A stretch of 64,000 bases of DNA from the NCBI GenBank assembly GCA_020634625.1, contig JACKBJ010000007.1:62001-126000 (forward strand). The letters are read 5' to 3'. Numbering within the stretch: position 1 is the stretch's first letter; every line of letters starts with the position of its first letter. Shown here piece after piece: positions 1 to 12,200 of this stretch. Under the pieces are notes generated by a model. It made no database searches. It saw only the letters and a list, made by a program, of their open reading frames with translations, and was not told the DNA's origin. The stretch comes from Caldilineae bacterium. GTDB taxonomy: Bacteria; Chloroflexota; Anaerolineae; Epilineales; Epilineaceae. Position numbers and translations under genes: made by a program.

Positions 1-2
1 AC

Positions 3-3000
3 GTCTGCAGCCCGGTGACGGGGCCGGCGGCGGGCGGCGACGCCAACAGCAACGGGCTGCTGGATCCGGGCGAGACCTGGACCTACGGCTGCTCGCAGGC
101 CTTGGTGGACGACACGGTGAACACGGTGACGGCGACGGGCGTCGACAGCCTGGGCAATCCGGTGGACGACACGGACATGGCCTTCGTGAACGTGGTCATG
201 GTCGGGCTGCAGCTGGACAAGACGGTCGACAAGCCGACGATCTACGGCGGCGACACGGTGATCTACAGCTACACGGCGACGAACACGGGCAGCGACCCGA
301 TCTCGAACGTGAGCGTGACGGACGACCAGTGTGGCCCGCTGAGCTTCACGGGTGGCGACACCAACAGCAACGGCTTGCTGGACCCGGGCGAAGCCTGGAC
401 CTACAGCTGCACGACGGCGCTGGCGATCGATACGACCAACATGGCGACGCTGACGGGCGACGACCCGCTGGGCAACCCGGTGACGCCGGATCATGCGATG
501 GCGACGGTCGACGTGATCAACCCGGCGATCCGGGTGCTCAAGTCGGTCGACAAGGCGGTGATCCTGGCCGGTGAGACGGTGGCCTACGGCTACCTGGTGA
601 CGAACCCGGGCGACGACCCGCTGGCGAACGTGACGCTCGGCGACGACGTCTGCAGCCCGGTGACGGGGCCGGCGGCGGGCGGCGATGCCAACAGCAACGG
701 GCTGCTGGATCCGGGCGAGACCTGGTCCTACGGCTGCGCGCAGGCCTTGAGCCTGGACACGACGAACACGGCGACGGCGACCGGCGACGACAGCCTGGGC
801 AACCCGGTCGACGACAGCGACAGCGCATTGGTCGACGTGGTCGCGCCGGCGATCCGGGTGGTGAAGAGCGCCGATCGGACGACGGTGCTGCCCGGCGACA
901 CGGTGGCCTTCGTCTTCGTGGTGACGAACCCCGGCGACACGCCGCTCGCCGGCGTGAACCTGGTCGACGACCGCTGCAGCCCGGTGACCGGGCCGGCATC
1001 CGGCGGCGATGCCAACAGCAACGGGCTCTTGGATCCGGGCGAAACCTGGACCTACGGCTGTAGCCATGCCCTGGCCGACGACACGACCAACACGGTGAAC
1101 GTGGCGGGCCAGCCGAGCGATCCGGCGGGCAATCCCCTGCCGGGGATCGCCCCGGTGAGCGACACGGACACCGAGACGGTGGACGTGGTGCGCCCGAACA
1201 TCCACGTGGTCAAGAGCGCCGATCCGGCGATCGTCTATCCGGGTGACACGGTGGTCTACGGCTACAGCGTGACCAACCCGGGCGACACGCCGCTGGCGCC
1301 GGTGGCGCTCGGCGACGACACCTGTGGCCCGGTGACCGGCCCGGCCCCGGGGGGTGACGCCAACGGCAACGGCCGGCTGGATCCGGGCGAGACCTGGGTC
1401 TACGGCTGCACGACCACGCTGAGCCTGGACACGACCAATACGGTGCAGGCCAGCGGGCAGCCGACCGATCCGGCGGGCAACCCCTTGCCGGGCATCGACC
1501 CGGTGCAGGACAGCGACACCGCGTCGGTCAACGTGATCGCCCCGGCCATCCAGGTGCTGAAGTCGGCCGACCGGACCCTGATCCAGTCGGGCGAGACGGT
1601 CGTCTACCAATACCTCGTGAGCAACCCGGGTGACGACCCGCTGGCCAACGTGACGCTCGGCGACGACGTCTGTGGCCCGGTGACCGGACCGGCACCGGGC
1701 GGCGACGCCAACAGCAACGGCCTCCTGGAACCGGGCGAGACCTGGACCTACACCTGCACGCAGGTGCTGACGTCGGACACGACCAACACCGCGACGGTCA
1801 GCGGTGACGACAGCCTGGGCAATCCGGTCACGGACACCGACACCGAGACGGTGGACGTGGTGGCGCCGGCGATCGCGATCCAGAAGACGGTCTACGCGGG
1901 CCAGGACGCGGGCGCCGGCTGCCCGGGCAGCGATCTGGTCAGCGACTTCGTCGGCACGGCGATCACGTACTGCTTCGCCGTGACGAACACCGGCGACACC
2001 TATCTGGACGGCCTGACGATCGACGACCCGGACATCGGGATCACGTTGGCGAACATGACGCTGCTGGGCGCACCCAGCTTCCCGCTGGCGCCGGGCGCAT
2101 CGGCGACCTGGTACTACGAGACCACGATCGCCGGCGACCTGGTGAACACGGCCAGCGTCAGGGCCAACCCGACCGACGCGGTCGGCAACGACCTGCCCGG
2201 GCTGACCAACCCGTCCGACACGGATCGAGCCGAGGTGGTCGATCTCGGCTCGCCGACCAGCTGTCTGGGCGACCGGGTCTTCTTCGACTTCGACAACGAC
2301 GGGCGCTTCGAGCCCGGCTCGGGCGAGTTCGGGATCGACGGCCTGCTGATCAACCTCTACCGCGATTCCGACAGCAGCGGGCTGCTCTCGGTTGGCGACG
2401 CCTTCGTGTCGAGCGCGACCTCGGCGGCGGGCGGTCGCTTCACGTTCTGCGATCTGGCGGACGGGGACTACATCGTTCAGGTGGATCCGGGCAACTTCGC
2501 GCCGGCTGGCACGCTGGCCTTCGCGCAGTCGAGCACGGGCAACGATGTCTTCGGCGCCGCTCCGGATCCGGACGATGACGTCGACGACGACGACAACGGC
2601 TCGCCCGACATCGAGGGCGGCGTCTCGACCGCCGCGGTCACCTTGCAGCACGGCGCCGAGCCGACGAGCGAGGACGGCGACGCGAGCACGAACCTGACGG
2701 TCGATCTCGGCTTCGCGCAGCGCGAGGAGCCCACCGGCGTGCGGCTCTCGGGATTCGAGGCGGTGCTCCGCGATCGCGAGACGGTCGACCTGCGCTGGTC
2801 GACGTCGAGCGAGGTGGGGGTGTCCGGCTTCAGGATCCTGCGATCCTCCACGCCCGAGGGGCCCTACGCGCCCGTGCATCCCGACCTGGTGCCGGCGGCG
2901 GACGTCATCGGCGGCGGCCGCTACCAGCTGGTCGACCTGCCGGGGGCGCCCGGGACCTACTACTACCGCATCGAGGTCGTGAACGACGATGGCAGCAGCC

Positions 3001-3092
3001 AGGTCTATGGCGCTGTCGAGGTCGTGATCGAGCCGTTGCCTGCCAATCGCCTGTTCCTGCCGGCACTCTGGCAGCGCGACCCGGGCATGTAG
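3..3092 (+). CDS. Giant secreted repeat protein, C-terminal part (5' end outside window)
   Basis: The reading frame is open from position 3, so the gene begins upstream of the window. The visible part has six repeats of about 105 residues, each with a D-D-x-C-[SG]-P cysteine, an EF-hand-like loop of the type GDANSNGLLDPGETW, and a second cysteine in W-x-Y-x-C. A variant repeat follows (about 1,870-2,250), then one SdrD-B-like domain (about 2,265-2,720) with the acidic stretch DPDDDVDDDDNG, then a fibronectin-III-like domain (about 2,740-3,030). The protein ends NRLFLPALWQRDPGM, which matches the tail of other secreted proteins here. The repeats resemble the DUF11/DUF7507 class of surface-protein beta-sandwiches. 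It is probably an extracellular stalk or adhesin; the ligand is unknown. It lies directly upstream of an even larger paralogue. Confidence 0.85.
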   Translation, partial: VCSPVTGPAAGGDANSNGLLDPGETWTYGCSQALVDDTVNTVTATGVDSLGNPVDDTDMAFVNVVMVGLQLDKTVDKPTIYGGDTVIYSYTATNTGSDPISNVSVTDDQCGPLSFTGGDTNSNGLLDPGEAWTYSCTTALAIDTTNMATLTGDDPLGNPVTPDHAMATVDVINPAIRVLKSVDKAVILAGETVAYGYLVTNPGDDPLANVTLGDDVCSPVTGPAAGGDANSNGLLDPGETWSYGCAQALSLDTTNTATATGDDSLGNPVDDSDSALVDVVAPAIRVVKSADRTTVLPGDTVAFVFVVTNPGDTPLAGVNLVDDRCSPVTGPASGGDANSNGLLDPGETWTYGCSHALADDTTNTVNVAGQPSDPAGNPLPGIAPVSDTDTETVDVVRPNIHVVKSADPAIVYPGDTVVYGYSVTNPGDTPLAPVALGDDTCGPVTGPAPGGDANGNGRLDPGETWVYGCTTTLSLDTTNTVQASGQPTDPAGNPLPGIDPVQDSDTASVNVIAPAIQVLKSADRTLIQSGETVVYQYLVSNPGDDPLANVTLGDDVCGPVTGPAPGGDANSNGLLEPGETWTYTCTQVLTSDTTNTATVSGDDSLGNPVTDTDTETVDVVAPAIAIQKTVYAGQDAGAGCPGSDLVSDFVGTAITYCFAVTNTGDTYLDGLTIDDPDIGITLANMTLLGAPSFPLAPGASATWYYETTIAGDLVNTASVRANPTDAVGNDLPGLTNPSDTDRAEVVDLGSPTSCLGDRVFFDFDNDGRFEPGSGEFGIDGLLINLYRDSDSSGLLSVGDAFVSSATSAAGGRFTFCDLADGDYIVQVDPGNFAPAGTLAFAQSSTGNDVFGAAPDPDDDVDDDDNGSPDIEGGVSTAAVTLQHGAEPTSEDGDASTNLTVDLGFAQREEPTGVRLSGFEAVLRDRETVDLRWSTSSEVGVSGFRILRSSTPEGPYAPVHPDLVPAADVIGGGRYQLVDLPGAPGTYYYRIEVVNDDGSSQVYGAVEVVIEPLPANRLFLPALWQRDPGM

Positions 3093-3102
3093 GCCATGCG
3101 AT

Positions 3103-3155
3103 CGGCCGGCGAGCCCGGGACCCCCGCCACGGGTGGTCCCCGGACTCGCCGGCCG
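3103..3155 (+). terminator. Long GC-rich hairpin between the two giant genes
   Basis: An inverted repeat starts just after the first stop codon: GGCCGGCGAG on the left arm pairs with CTCGCCGGCC on the right, with further pairing (CGGGACC with GGTCCCCG, one bulge) towards the loop. No T tract follows. It is a plausible terminator, or a structured element in the leader of the next gene. Confidence 0.5.
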
Positions 3156-3233
3156 ACTGCCTCGGCCGCGGGAGCGCATGAATTGCAGCTATGGTCGCTG
3201 CCGGCGAAATGCCTGGCACGCAAGGGGGTAAGC

Positions 3234-6200
3234 ATGAGCACACGTGAGCGCCTGAACCGGTCCCGGCCAACCAAGTCCCTAGGGCTGGCGTTGGCGTTGC
3301 TGGCGACCTTCTGGCTTGGCGGCACGGTCGTCGAGGCCATGCGCATCGATGATGGGGCGCCGCCTCGGCGGATCGATTCGGAGCTCCCGGCTGCGCCGGA
3401 CGCCGCGGTCACGCTCGGCAACCTCGTGTTCCGGGACCTGGACAACGACGGGCGCTACGAGCCCGGCGACGGCGAGCTGGGCATCCCCACGGTGCTGCTC
3501 AACCTGTATCGCGACGATGGGGCCAGCGCGGGAACCCTGGATGGCGGCGATACGCAGCTGGCCAGCGGCAACACCGTCGGCGGGGGCCTGTATGCCTTCT
3601 CGGGCCTGGCCGATGGCAACTACCTGGTCGAGGTCGATCCGCTCAACTTCGACCCCGGCGCTCCGCTGAGCGGGTTGGTGACCAGCTCCGGCAACGATCC
3701 GGCCCCCGACCCCGACGACGACGTGAACGACGACGACAACGGCCGCAACGTGCTGGGCTTCGGCGTGGCCTCGGGCGCGATCACGCTCGCCTCCGGCACC
3801 GAGCCGACCACGGACGGCGACGCGGACGCGGACACCAACCTCAGCCTCGACTTCGGCTTCACCTGCCAGCTCTGCGTCGGCGACCGGATCTTCGAGGACC
3901 TCGACGACGACGGCGTGTTCGACGCGCTGGACGAGGTCGGGATTGCGAACGTCGAGGTCAGCCTGTACCGCGATGCCGACGCCGACGGCCAGCGTTCGGC
4001 CGGGGACGCCTTGGTGGACTCGACCCAGACCGACGCCGATGGGCGCTACACGTTCTGCGGCCTGAGCGCGGGCGACTACGTGGTGGAGGTCGTCGCCGCC
4101 AACTTCCAGACCGGCGCCGCGCTGGCCGGCTTCCGCAGCAGCGCCGGGAACGACCCGGCGCCCGATCCGGACGACGACGTCGACGACGACGACAACGGCG
4201 CCGCCGTCACGGGCTTCGGCGTGGCGACCCGGGCGCTCACCCTGCGCTGCGGCAGCGAGCCGGACAAGCCCGACGACGGCGACGGCACCGACTCGAACCT
4301 GACGGTCGATCTCGGCTTCGTGCCCACGTTGACCTTGGGCGACCTGATCTTCAAGGACCTCAACTTCGACGGCGTCTTCGACGCGGGCGACGGGGACATC
4401 GGCCTGCCGCTGGTCCTGCTGAACCTCTACCGGGACAGCAACAGCGACGGGCGGCTCTCGGCCGGCGACACGCTGCTGACCAGCACGAACTCGCAGGGCA
4501 ACGGCAGCTACCGATTCACCGGCCTGGAGCCGGGCGACTACCTGGTCGAGGTCGATCCGAGCAACTTCGGACCGGGCGGCGCCCTGGTCGGCCTGCTGAG
4601 CTCGGGCGCGAACGAAGTCGGCGGGCTGGCGCCCGATCCCGACGACGACGTCGACGGGGACGACAACGGCTACGCGGTGAGCGGCTTCGGCGTGGCCACC
4701 CGAGCCCTGACGCTCGTCCGGCGCGGCGAGCCGATCACGGATGGCGACGGCGACAGCGACACCAACCTGACGCTCGACCTGGGCTTCGTCTGCAATCTGT
4801 GCCTGGGCGATCGCATCTTCCGCGACGACGACAACGATGGCATCTTCGACGCGGGAACCGAGTCCGGCATCGACGCGGTCACCGTCGACCTGTATCGCGA
4901 TGCCGATGCCGATGGGGTTCTCTCGGCCGGCGACGTCTTCCTCCGCGACACGCAGACCGGGCCGGATGGCGACTATCGCTTCTGCGGGCTGACGGCCGGC
5001 GACTACATCGTGGTGATCGATCCGAGCGAGTTCCAGCCCGGCGGCAGCCTGTTGGGGCTGGTCTCGAGCAGCGGCAACGACCCGGCGACCGACCCGGACG
5101 ACGACGTCGACAACGACGACAATGGCGCGGCCATCGACCTGGGTGCCGGCCTGCTGATCGCGACCCGGGCGGTGAGCCTGGGCTGTGGGCAGGAGCCGGA
5201 CAAGCTTGCGGACGGTGACGGTGTCGACGGCAACCTGACGGTCGACCTGGGGCTGACGCCCGCCGCCCCGTCGCTGCGTCTGGACAAGACGGTCTACCTG
5301 GGTCAGGACGCGGGCGCGAGCTGCCCCGGCGGGGAGCTGGTCAGCGACTTCAACGGCACGGCGATCACCTACTGCTTCGCCGTGACCAACACGGGCGACA
5401 CCTACCTGGATGGCCTGGCGATCGCCGACCCGGCCCTCGGGATCACGCTGGCGGCGATGACGCCGCTGGGCGCGCCGAGCTTCCCGCTGGCGCCGGGCGC
5501 GACCGCGACCTGGTACTACGAGGCCACGATCGCCGGCGACCTGTTGAACACGGCCGGCGCGGCGGCCAACCCGACCGACGACCAGGGACGCGACCTGCCG
5601 GGCCTGAGCAACCCGACCGACGCCGACACGGCCGAGGTCCAGGGCATCGTGCCCGGCACGCCGGGCATCGAGATCCTGAAGTCGGCCGACCCGACGACGG
5701 TCTATGCCGGGGCGACGGTGGTCTACACCTACCGGGTGGTGAACAGCGGCGAGACGGTGCTGGACGGCATCGCCCCGACGGACGACCAGTGCGGGCCGCT
5801 GGCCTATCAGTCGGGCGACGACGACCTGGACGGGCTGCTGGACATCGGCGAGACCTGGACCTACACCTGCAGCGCGGTGCTCAGCGTCGACACCTTGAAC
5901 ACGGCCACGGTGTCCGGACAGCCGACCGGCGACCAGGGCACCCCGATTCCGGGGCTGTCGCCGGTCAGCGACAGCGACACCGCGACGGTGGACGTGATCC
6001 GTCCGAGCATCCGGCTGCTCAAGACGGCGCTGCCGACCCAGACGACGCCCGGCGGATCGGTGACCTTCAGCTTCATCGTGAGCAACCCGGGCGACGACCC
6101 CTTGGCCAACGTGGCGTTGAGCGACGACACCTGCAGCCCGATCAGCCCGCTGATCGCGGGCGACGTGAACGGCAACGGACTGCTGGACCCGAGCGAGACC

Positions 6201-9200
6201 TGGGTCTACAGCTGCACGACGACGGTGGCCGGCGACACGCTGAACAGGGCCGACGTGACGGGCGACGACAGCCTGGGCAACCCGGTGACGGACGCGGACA
6301 CGGCCTTCGTCGACGTGATCGTGGCCGGCATGGACATCACGAAGACGGCCGACGCGACGGTGGTCTACGACGCGAGCCTGGTGACCTATCGCTACACGGC
6401 GGTCAACACGGGCGAAGACCCCTTGTCGAACGTGCAGGTGTCGGACGACACCTGCGCGCCCCTGAGCTTCGACGGCGGCGATGCCAACAACAACGGGCTG
6501 CTGGAGGTCGGCGAGACCTGGACGTTCAGCTGCAGCCAGGTGCTCACGGCCGACACGACCAACGTGGCGACCGGCACGGCGGAGGATCCGCTGGGCAACC
6601 CGGTGACGCCCGACGAGGCGGTGGCGACGGTCGACGTGATCCACCCGGCGATCGAGGTGGTGAAGACGGCCAGCCCGACGGTGATCCTGTCCGGGCAATC
6701 GGTGATCTACCGCTATCGGGTGAGCAACCCGGGCGACGACCCGCTGTCGAACGTGAGCCTGTCGGACGACACCTGCGGGCCGGTGAGCGGGCCGCAGCCG
6801 GGCGACGACGCGAACGGCAACGGGCAGCTGGACCCGGGCGAGATCTGGCAATACGCCTGTGGCGGGGCACCGACGGTCGACACGACCAACACGGTGATCG
6901 CCAGCGGCGACGACAGCCTGGGCAATCCGGTGGACGACACGGACACGGCCTTCGTGGACGTGGTGCGCCCGTCCATCGCGCTGGTGAAGACGGCCAGCGA
7001 GCCCATCGTCTACCCGGGCACGACGGTCAACTACACGCTCGAGGCGACCAACGACGGCGACGTGTCGCTGGCCGCGGTGAGCCCGAGCGACGACAGCTGC
7101 AGCCCGGTGACGGGGCCGGATCCGGCCGGTGACGCGAACAGCAACGGGCTATTGGACCCGGGCGAGACCTGGACCTATGGCTGCAGCGCGGTCTTGAACG
7201 TCGACCTGACGAACACGGCGACGGTGCAGGCCAACCCGGTGGACTCGGCCGGCACGGACCTGCCGGGCCTGCCGGAGGTCAGCGACAGCGACACGGCCGA
7301 CGTGAACGTGATCGACCCCTCGATCGGGTTGGTCAAGACGGTGGACCAGCCGCAGGTGGCGCCGGGCACGACGGTGGTCTGGCGCTTCGAAGCGACGAAC
7401 ACCGGCGACGACCCGCTGACGAACGTGGCGCTGAGCGACGACACCTGCGGGCCGCCGAGCGGACCGGACCCGGCGGGCGATACGAACGGCAACGGGCTCA
7501 TGGACCCGGGCGAGACCTGGGTCTGGACCTGCAGCGACGTGGTCGACGTGGACACGGTGAACCTGGCGACGGTGACGGCTGACGACAGCCTGGGCAACCC
7601 GGTGACGGATGCCGACATGGCCTTGGTGGACGTGCAGGACGTGCTGCTGTCGTTGACCAAGTCGGTCGACCAACCGGTGATCTATGCCGGCGCCCTGGTG
7701 CTGTACCGCTACGAGGTGACGAACCTGGGCAGCGATCCGGCGACGAACGTGGTGGTGACGGACGATCGCTGTGCGCTGGTGGGCTTCCTGGGCGGCGACG
7801 CCAACTCGGACGGCCGGCTCGATCCGAGCGAGACCTGGAGCTACGCCTGCCAGGCGATCCTGAACCAGGATACGGTCAACATGGCGGAGGTGACGGGCGA
7901 GGACCTGCTCGGCAACCCGCTGGCGCCCGACATGGCCATGGCCGAGGTCGATGTGATCAACCCGGCCATCCGGGTGGAGAAGTCGGCCGACCCGGCGGTG
8001 ACGCTGAGCGGCGGGACGGTGACCTATGGCTACCGGGTGAGCAACCCGGGCGACGATCCGCTGGCCAACGTGAGCCTGTCCGACGACACCTGCAGCCCGG
8101 TGAGCGGGCCGACGAGCGGCGACGGCAACAGCAACGGCTTGCTGGATCCGGGCGAGGTCTGGAGCTACGGCTGCACGACGACGGTGGCGGTGGACACGAC
8201 GAACACGGCCACGGTGGGCGGCGACGACAGCCTGGGCAACCCGGTGACGGGCGCGGACAGCGCCTTCGTCGACGTGGTGGCGCCGGCGCTGCGGATCGAG
8301 AAGACGGTGACCCTGGGCGGCATGTGCCCCGGCGCCGACAGCCTGGCGGCCGAGGCGGGCAGCGGCGTGACCTACTGCTATCGGGTGACGAACACCGGCG
8401 ACACCTACCTGTCGTCGCTGCAGGTGACGGACGACGTGCTGGGCGCGGTGTGCACGATCGCGGGGCCCCTGGCGCCGGGGGCGACGCAGGGCTGCATCGC
8501 CACGGCGACGGCGAGCGTGGACGTGACGAACACGGGCACGGTGACCGGCAACCCGACCGATGGGCTGGGCAACGACCTGCCGGGCCTGCCGGATCCGACG
8601 GACGCGGATCAGGCGGCGCTGGATGTGGTGGCGCCGGCGATCGATGTCCAAAAGACGGTCTACCAGGGCCATGACGCGGGCGCGAGCTGCCCGGGCGGCG
8701 AGCTGGTCTCCAAGTTCATCGGCAACCCGATCACCTACTGCTTCGCCGTGACGAACACCGGTGACACCTACCTGGACTCCGTTGCCCTGCTGGACCTGGA
8801 CCTGGGCGTGTCGGAGGCGCAGGCGACCTTGCTGGGCGTCCCGAGCTTCCCGCTGGCGCCGGGCGCGTCGGCGACCTGGTACTACGAGACCTCGATTGCC
8901 GGCGACCTGCTGAACACGGTCAGCGCCCGGGCCAACCCGGTTGACCCGGCGGGCAACGACCTGCCCGGGCTGACCAACCCGAGCGACGTCGACACCGCCG
9001 AGGTGGCCGGCCTGGTGCCGGGCACGCCGCGGGTCGACCTGGTCAAGACCGCCGACGTCTCGACGGTCTATCCGGGCAGCCCGGTCGTCTACACCTACGC
9101 CGTGTCCAACCTGGGGACGACCATCCTGGCCAACGTGGCGCTGGGCGACGACCGATGCGGTCCGATCTCCGGCCTGATCGATGGCGACACGAACGGCAAC

Positions 9201-12200
9201 GGGCTGCTCGATCCGGGCGAGACCTGGCGCTACAGCTGTGGCCAGGCGCTGGCGAGCGACACGACCAACACCGGTACGGTGACCGCCACGCCCAGCGACG
9301 CGGACGGCGACCCGATCCCCGGTCAACCGCCGGTCGGCGACACGGACACGGCGACCGTCGATGTCATCAACCCGCGGCTGGCCATCGTCAAGCGGGCCAT
9401 TCCGGATCGGGTGCGGCCGGGCGAGCCCGTGCACTTCGTGTTCATCGTCAGCAACCCGGGTGACGACCCGCTCGCCAACGTGGGCCTGAGCGACGACACC
9501 TGCAGCCCGGTCGTCGGGCCGCAGGCCGGTGGAGACGCCAACGCCAACGGCCTGCTCGACCCGGGCGAGACCTGGATCTTCGATTGCCAGGCCAACCCGA
9601 CGCAGGATCACCGCAACGTCGCCACCGCGACCGGCGAGGACAGCCTGGGCGGGCCGGTGCAGGCCAGCGACGAGGCCTTCGTGGACGTGGTCATCGTCGG
9701 CCTGGACATCGAGAAGCAGGCGGATGCCGACACGGTCTACGATGCCAGCCTGGTGACCTACCGCTACACCGTGCGGAACACGGGCAGCGAGCCGGCCTCC
9801 AACGTCGGGGTGAGCGACGATCGCTGCGCGCCCGTCTCCGGCCCCGACCCGGCCGGGGATGCCAACACGAACGGCTTGCTCGACCCGGGCGAGGTCTGGA
9901 CCTATGCCTGCAGTCAGGTGTTGACCGAGGACACGACGAACATCGCGACGGTCGTGGCCGAGGATCCGCTGGGCAACCCGGTCGAGCCGGATCAGTCGAT
10001 GCAGCGCGTCGACGTGATCCATCCGGCGATTCGGGTCGTGAAGTCGGCCAGCCCGAACGTCATCCTGTCCGGTGCGCCGGTGGTCTACCGCTACGTGGTG
10101 ACGAATCCGGGCGACGACCCGCTTTCGGGGGTCGGCCTCAGCGACGACACCTGTGGTCCGGTCAGCGGCCCACAGGCCGGCGGCGACGCCAACGCCGATG
10201 GCCTGCTCGACCCGGGCGAGACCTGGATCTTCGCCTGTAGCGCCGCGCCGCTCGTGGATACGACCAACACGGTGCTGGCCAGCGGCCAGGACAGCCTGGG
10301 TGGGCCGGTGCAGGACCAGGACAGCGCCTTCGTCGACGTGGTGGCCCCCTCGGTCCTGCTCCAGAAGGACGCCAGCGCGCCGATCGTCTACGCGGGCGAT
10401 CTCGTGACCTACGCCATCCTCGCCAGCAACACCGGCGACGTCGCCCTGGACCCGGTCTCCGTGTCCGACGACCGCTGCAGCCCCTTGACCGGCCCGGATC
10501 CCGCCGGCGACACGACGGCCAACGGCCTGCTCGATCCGGGTGAGACCTGGGCCTATGCCTGCACCCGCGCCGTCGACGCCGATCTCGTCAACACCGCCAG
10601 CGCCACCTTCAACCCGGTCGACGACAACGGCAACGATCTGCCCGGACTGCCGGATGTCGGCGACGAGGCCAGCGCGGCGGTCGACGCGATCGACCCGTCG
10701 GTGCAGCTGGTGAAGTCGGTCGATCCGAGCGTCATCGCGCCCGGCGACCCGGTGGTCTATACCTTCGAGCTGTCCAACACGGGCGACGATCCGCTCTCGA
10801 ACGTGTCGGTCGGCGACGACACCTGCAGCCCGGTGACCGGTCCGGATCCCGCCGGCGATCTCAACGCGAACGGCCTGCTCGACCCGGGGGAGACCTGGAT
10901 CTACCGCTGTAGCGCCAGGCCGACCTCGGACACCGTCAACGTCGCCACGGGCGGCGGGGACGACAGCCTCGGCAACCCGGTCTCCGACTCGGACACGGCG
11001 TTGGTGGATGCGCTGGACATCGACCTGACGCTCGAGAAGTCGGTCGACCGGCCGACGATCGATCCCGGCGACCTCGTCGTGTACACGTATCGGGTCGGCA
11101 ACGTCGGCGGCGCCGCCGCCTACAACGTCGTGGTCAGCGACGACCGTTGCACGCCCATCACCGGCCCGGACCCGAGCGGCGACACCAACGCCAACGGCCT
11201 GCTGGATCCGGGCGAGATCTGGGTCTATGGCTGCAGCACCGTCTTGAACGACGATACGGTGAACGTCGCGACGGTGACCGGCGAGGATGCGCTCGGCAAC
11301 CCGCAGGCGCCCGATTCGGCGATGGCCGAGGTCGACGTGATCCGCCCGGCGATTCAGGTCGTCAAGCGCGTCGATCCCGTCGTGACCATCTCGGGCGGGG
11401 CCGTGACCTATCGCTATGACGTGACGAACCCGGGCGACGATCCCTTGGCCTCGGTGGCGTTGTCCGACGACACCTGCAGCCCGGTCGCTGGACCGCTGCC
11501 GGCGGGTGACCTGGACAGCGACGGGCTGCTGGACCCGGGCGAGACCTGGCAGTACAGCTGCACGACCTCGGTCGCGGGCGATACGCTCAACACGGTCGTC
11601 GCCAGCGGCCGCGACAGCCTGGGCCGCAGCGTCACCGACCGGGACAGCGCCTTCGTCGACGTGGTCGCTCCGGCGATCCGCATCCAGAAGACGGTGAGCA
11701 CCGGCGGTCAGTGCCCCGGCGTCGAGCGGCTGTCGATCCTGCCCGGCACCGTGGTCGGCTACTGCTACACGGTCACCAACGCCGGCGACACCTATCTGTC
11801 CGACATCGCGGTGACCGACAACATCCTCGGCGCCGTCTGCACCCTGGCCGGCCCCCTGGCGCCCGGCGCCATGCAGACCTGCATGCGCACGGCGAGCCCG
11901 AGCGACGACGTCACCAACGTCGGCCGCGCGGTCGGCAACCCGACCGACGTCAACGGCCGCGACCTGCCTGGTATCCCGAGCCCGAGCGCCGAGGACGACG
12001 CGGCCGTGGTGCTCGTGCGCCCGGCGGTCGAGATCCAGAAGACGGTCTACGCCGGTCACGACGCCGGCGCCGGCTGCCCCGGCAGCGAGCTCGTTCTGGG
12101 TGCGGCCGGCGACCCGCTGACCTGGTGCTTCGCGGTCCGGAACAGCGGCGACACCTATCTCGCGAACCTCGCCATCCTCGACCTCGACCTGGGCATCAGC

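Noticed and set aside
3181..3233. c-di-GMP (GEMM) riboswitch in the leader of the giant gene
   Set aside because: An ACGCAA stretch recalls the motif, but the paired stems and the second conserved strand are not present.
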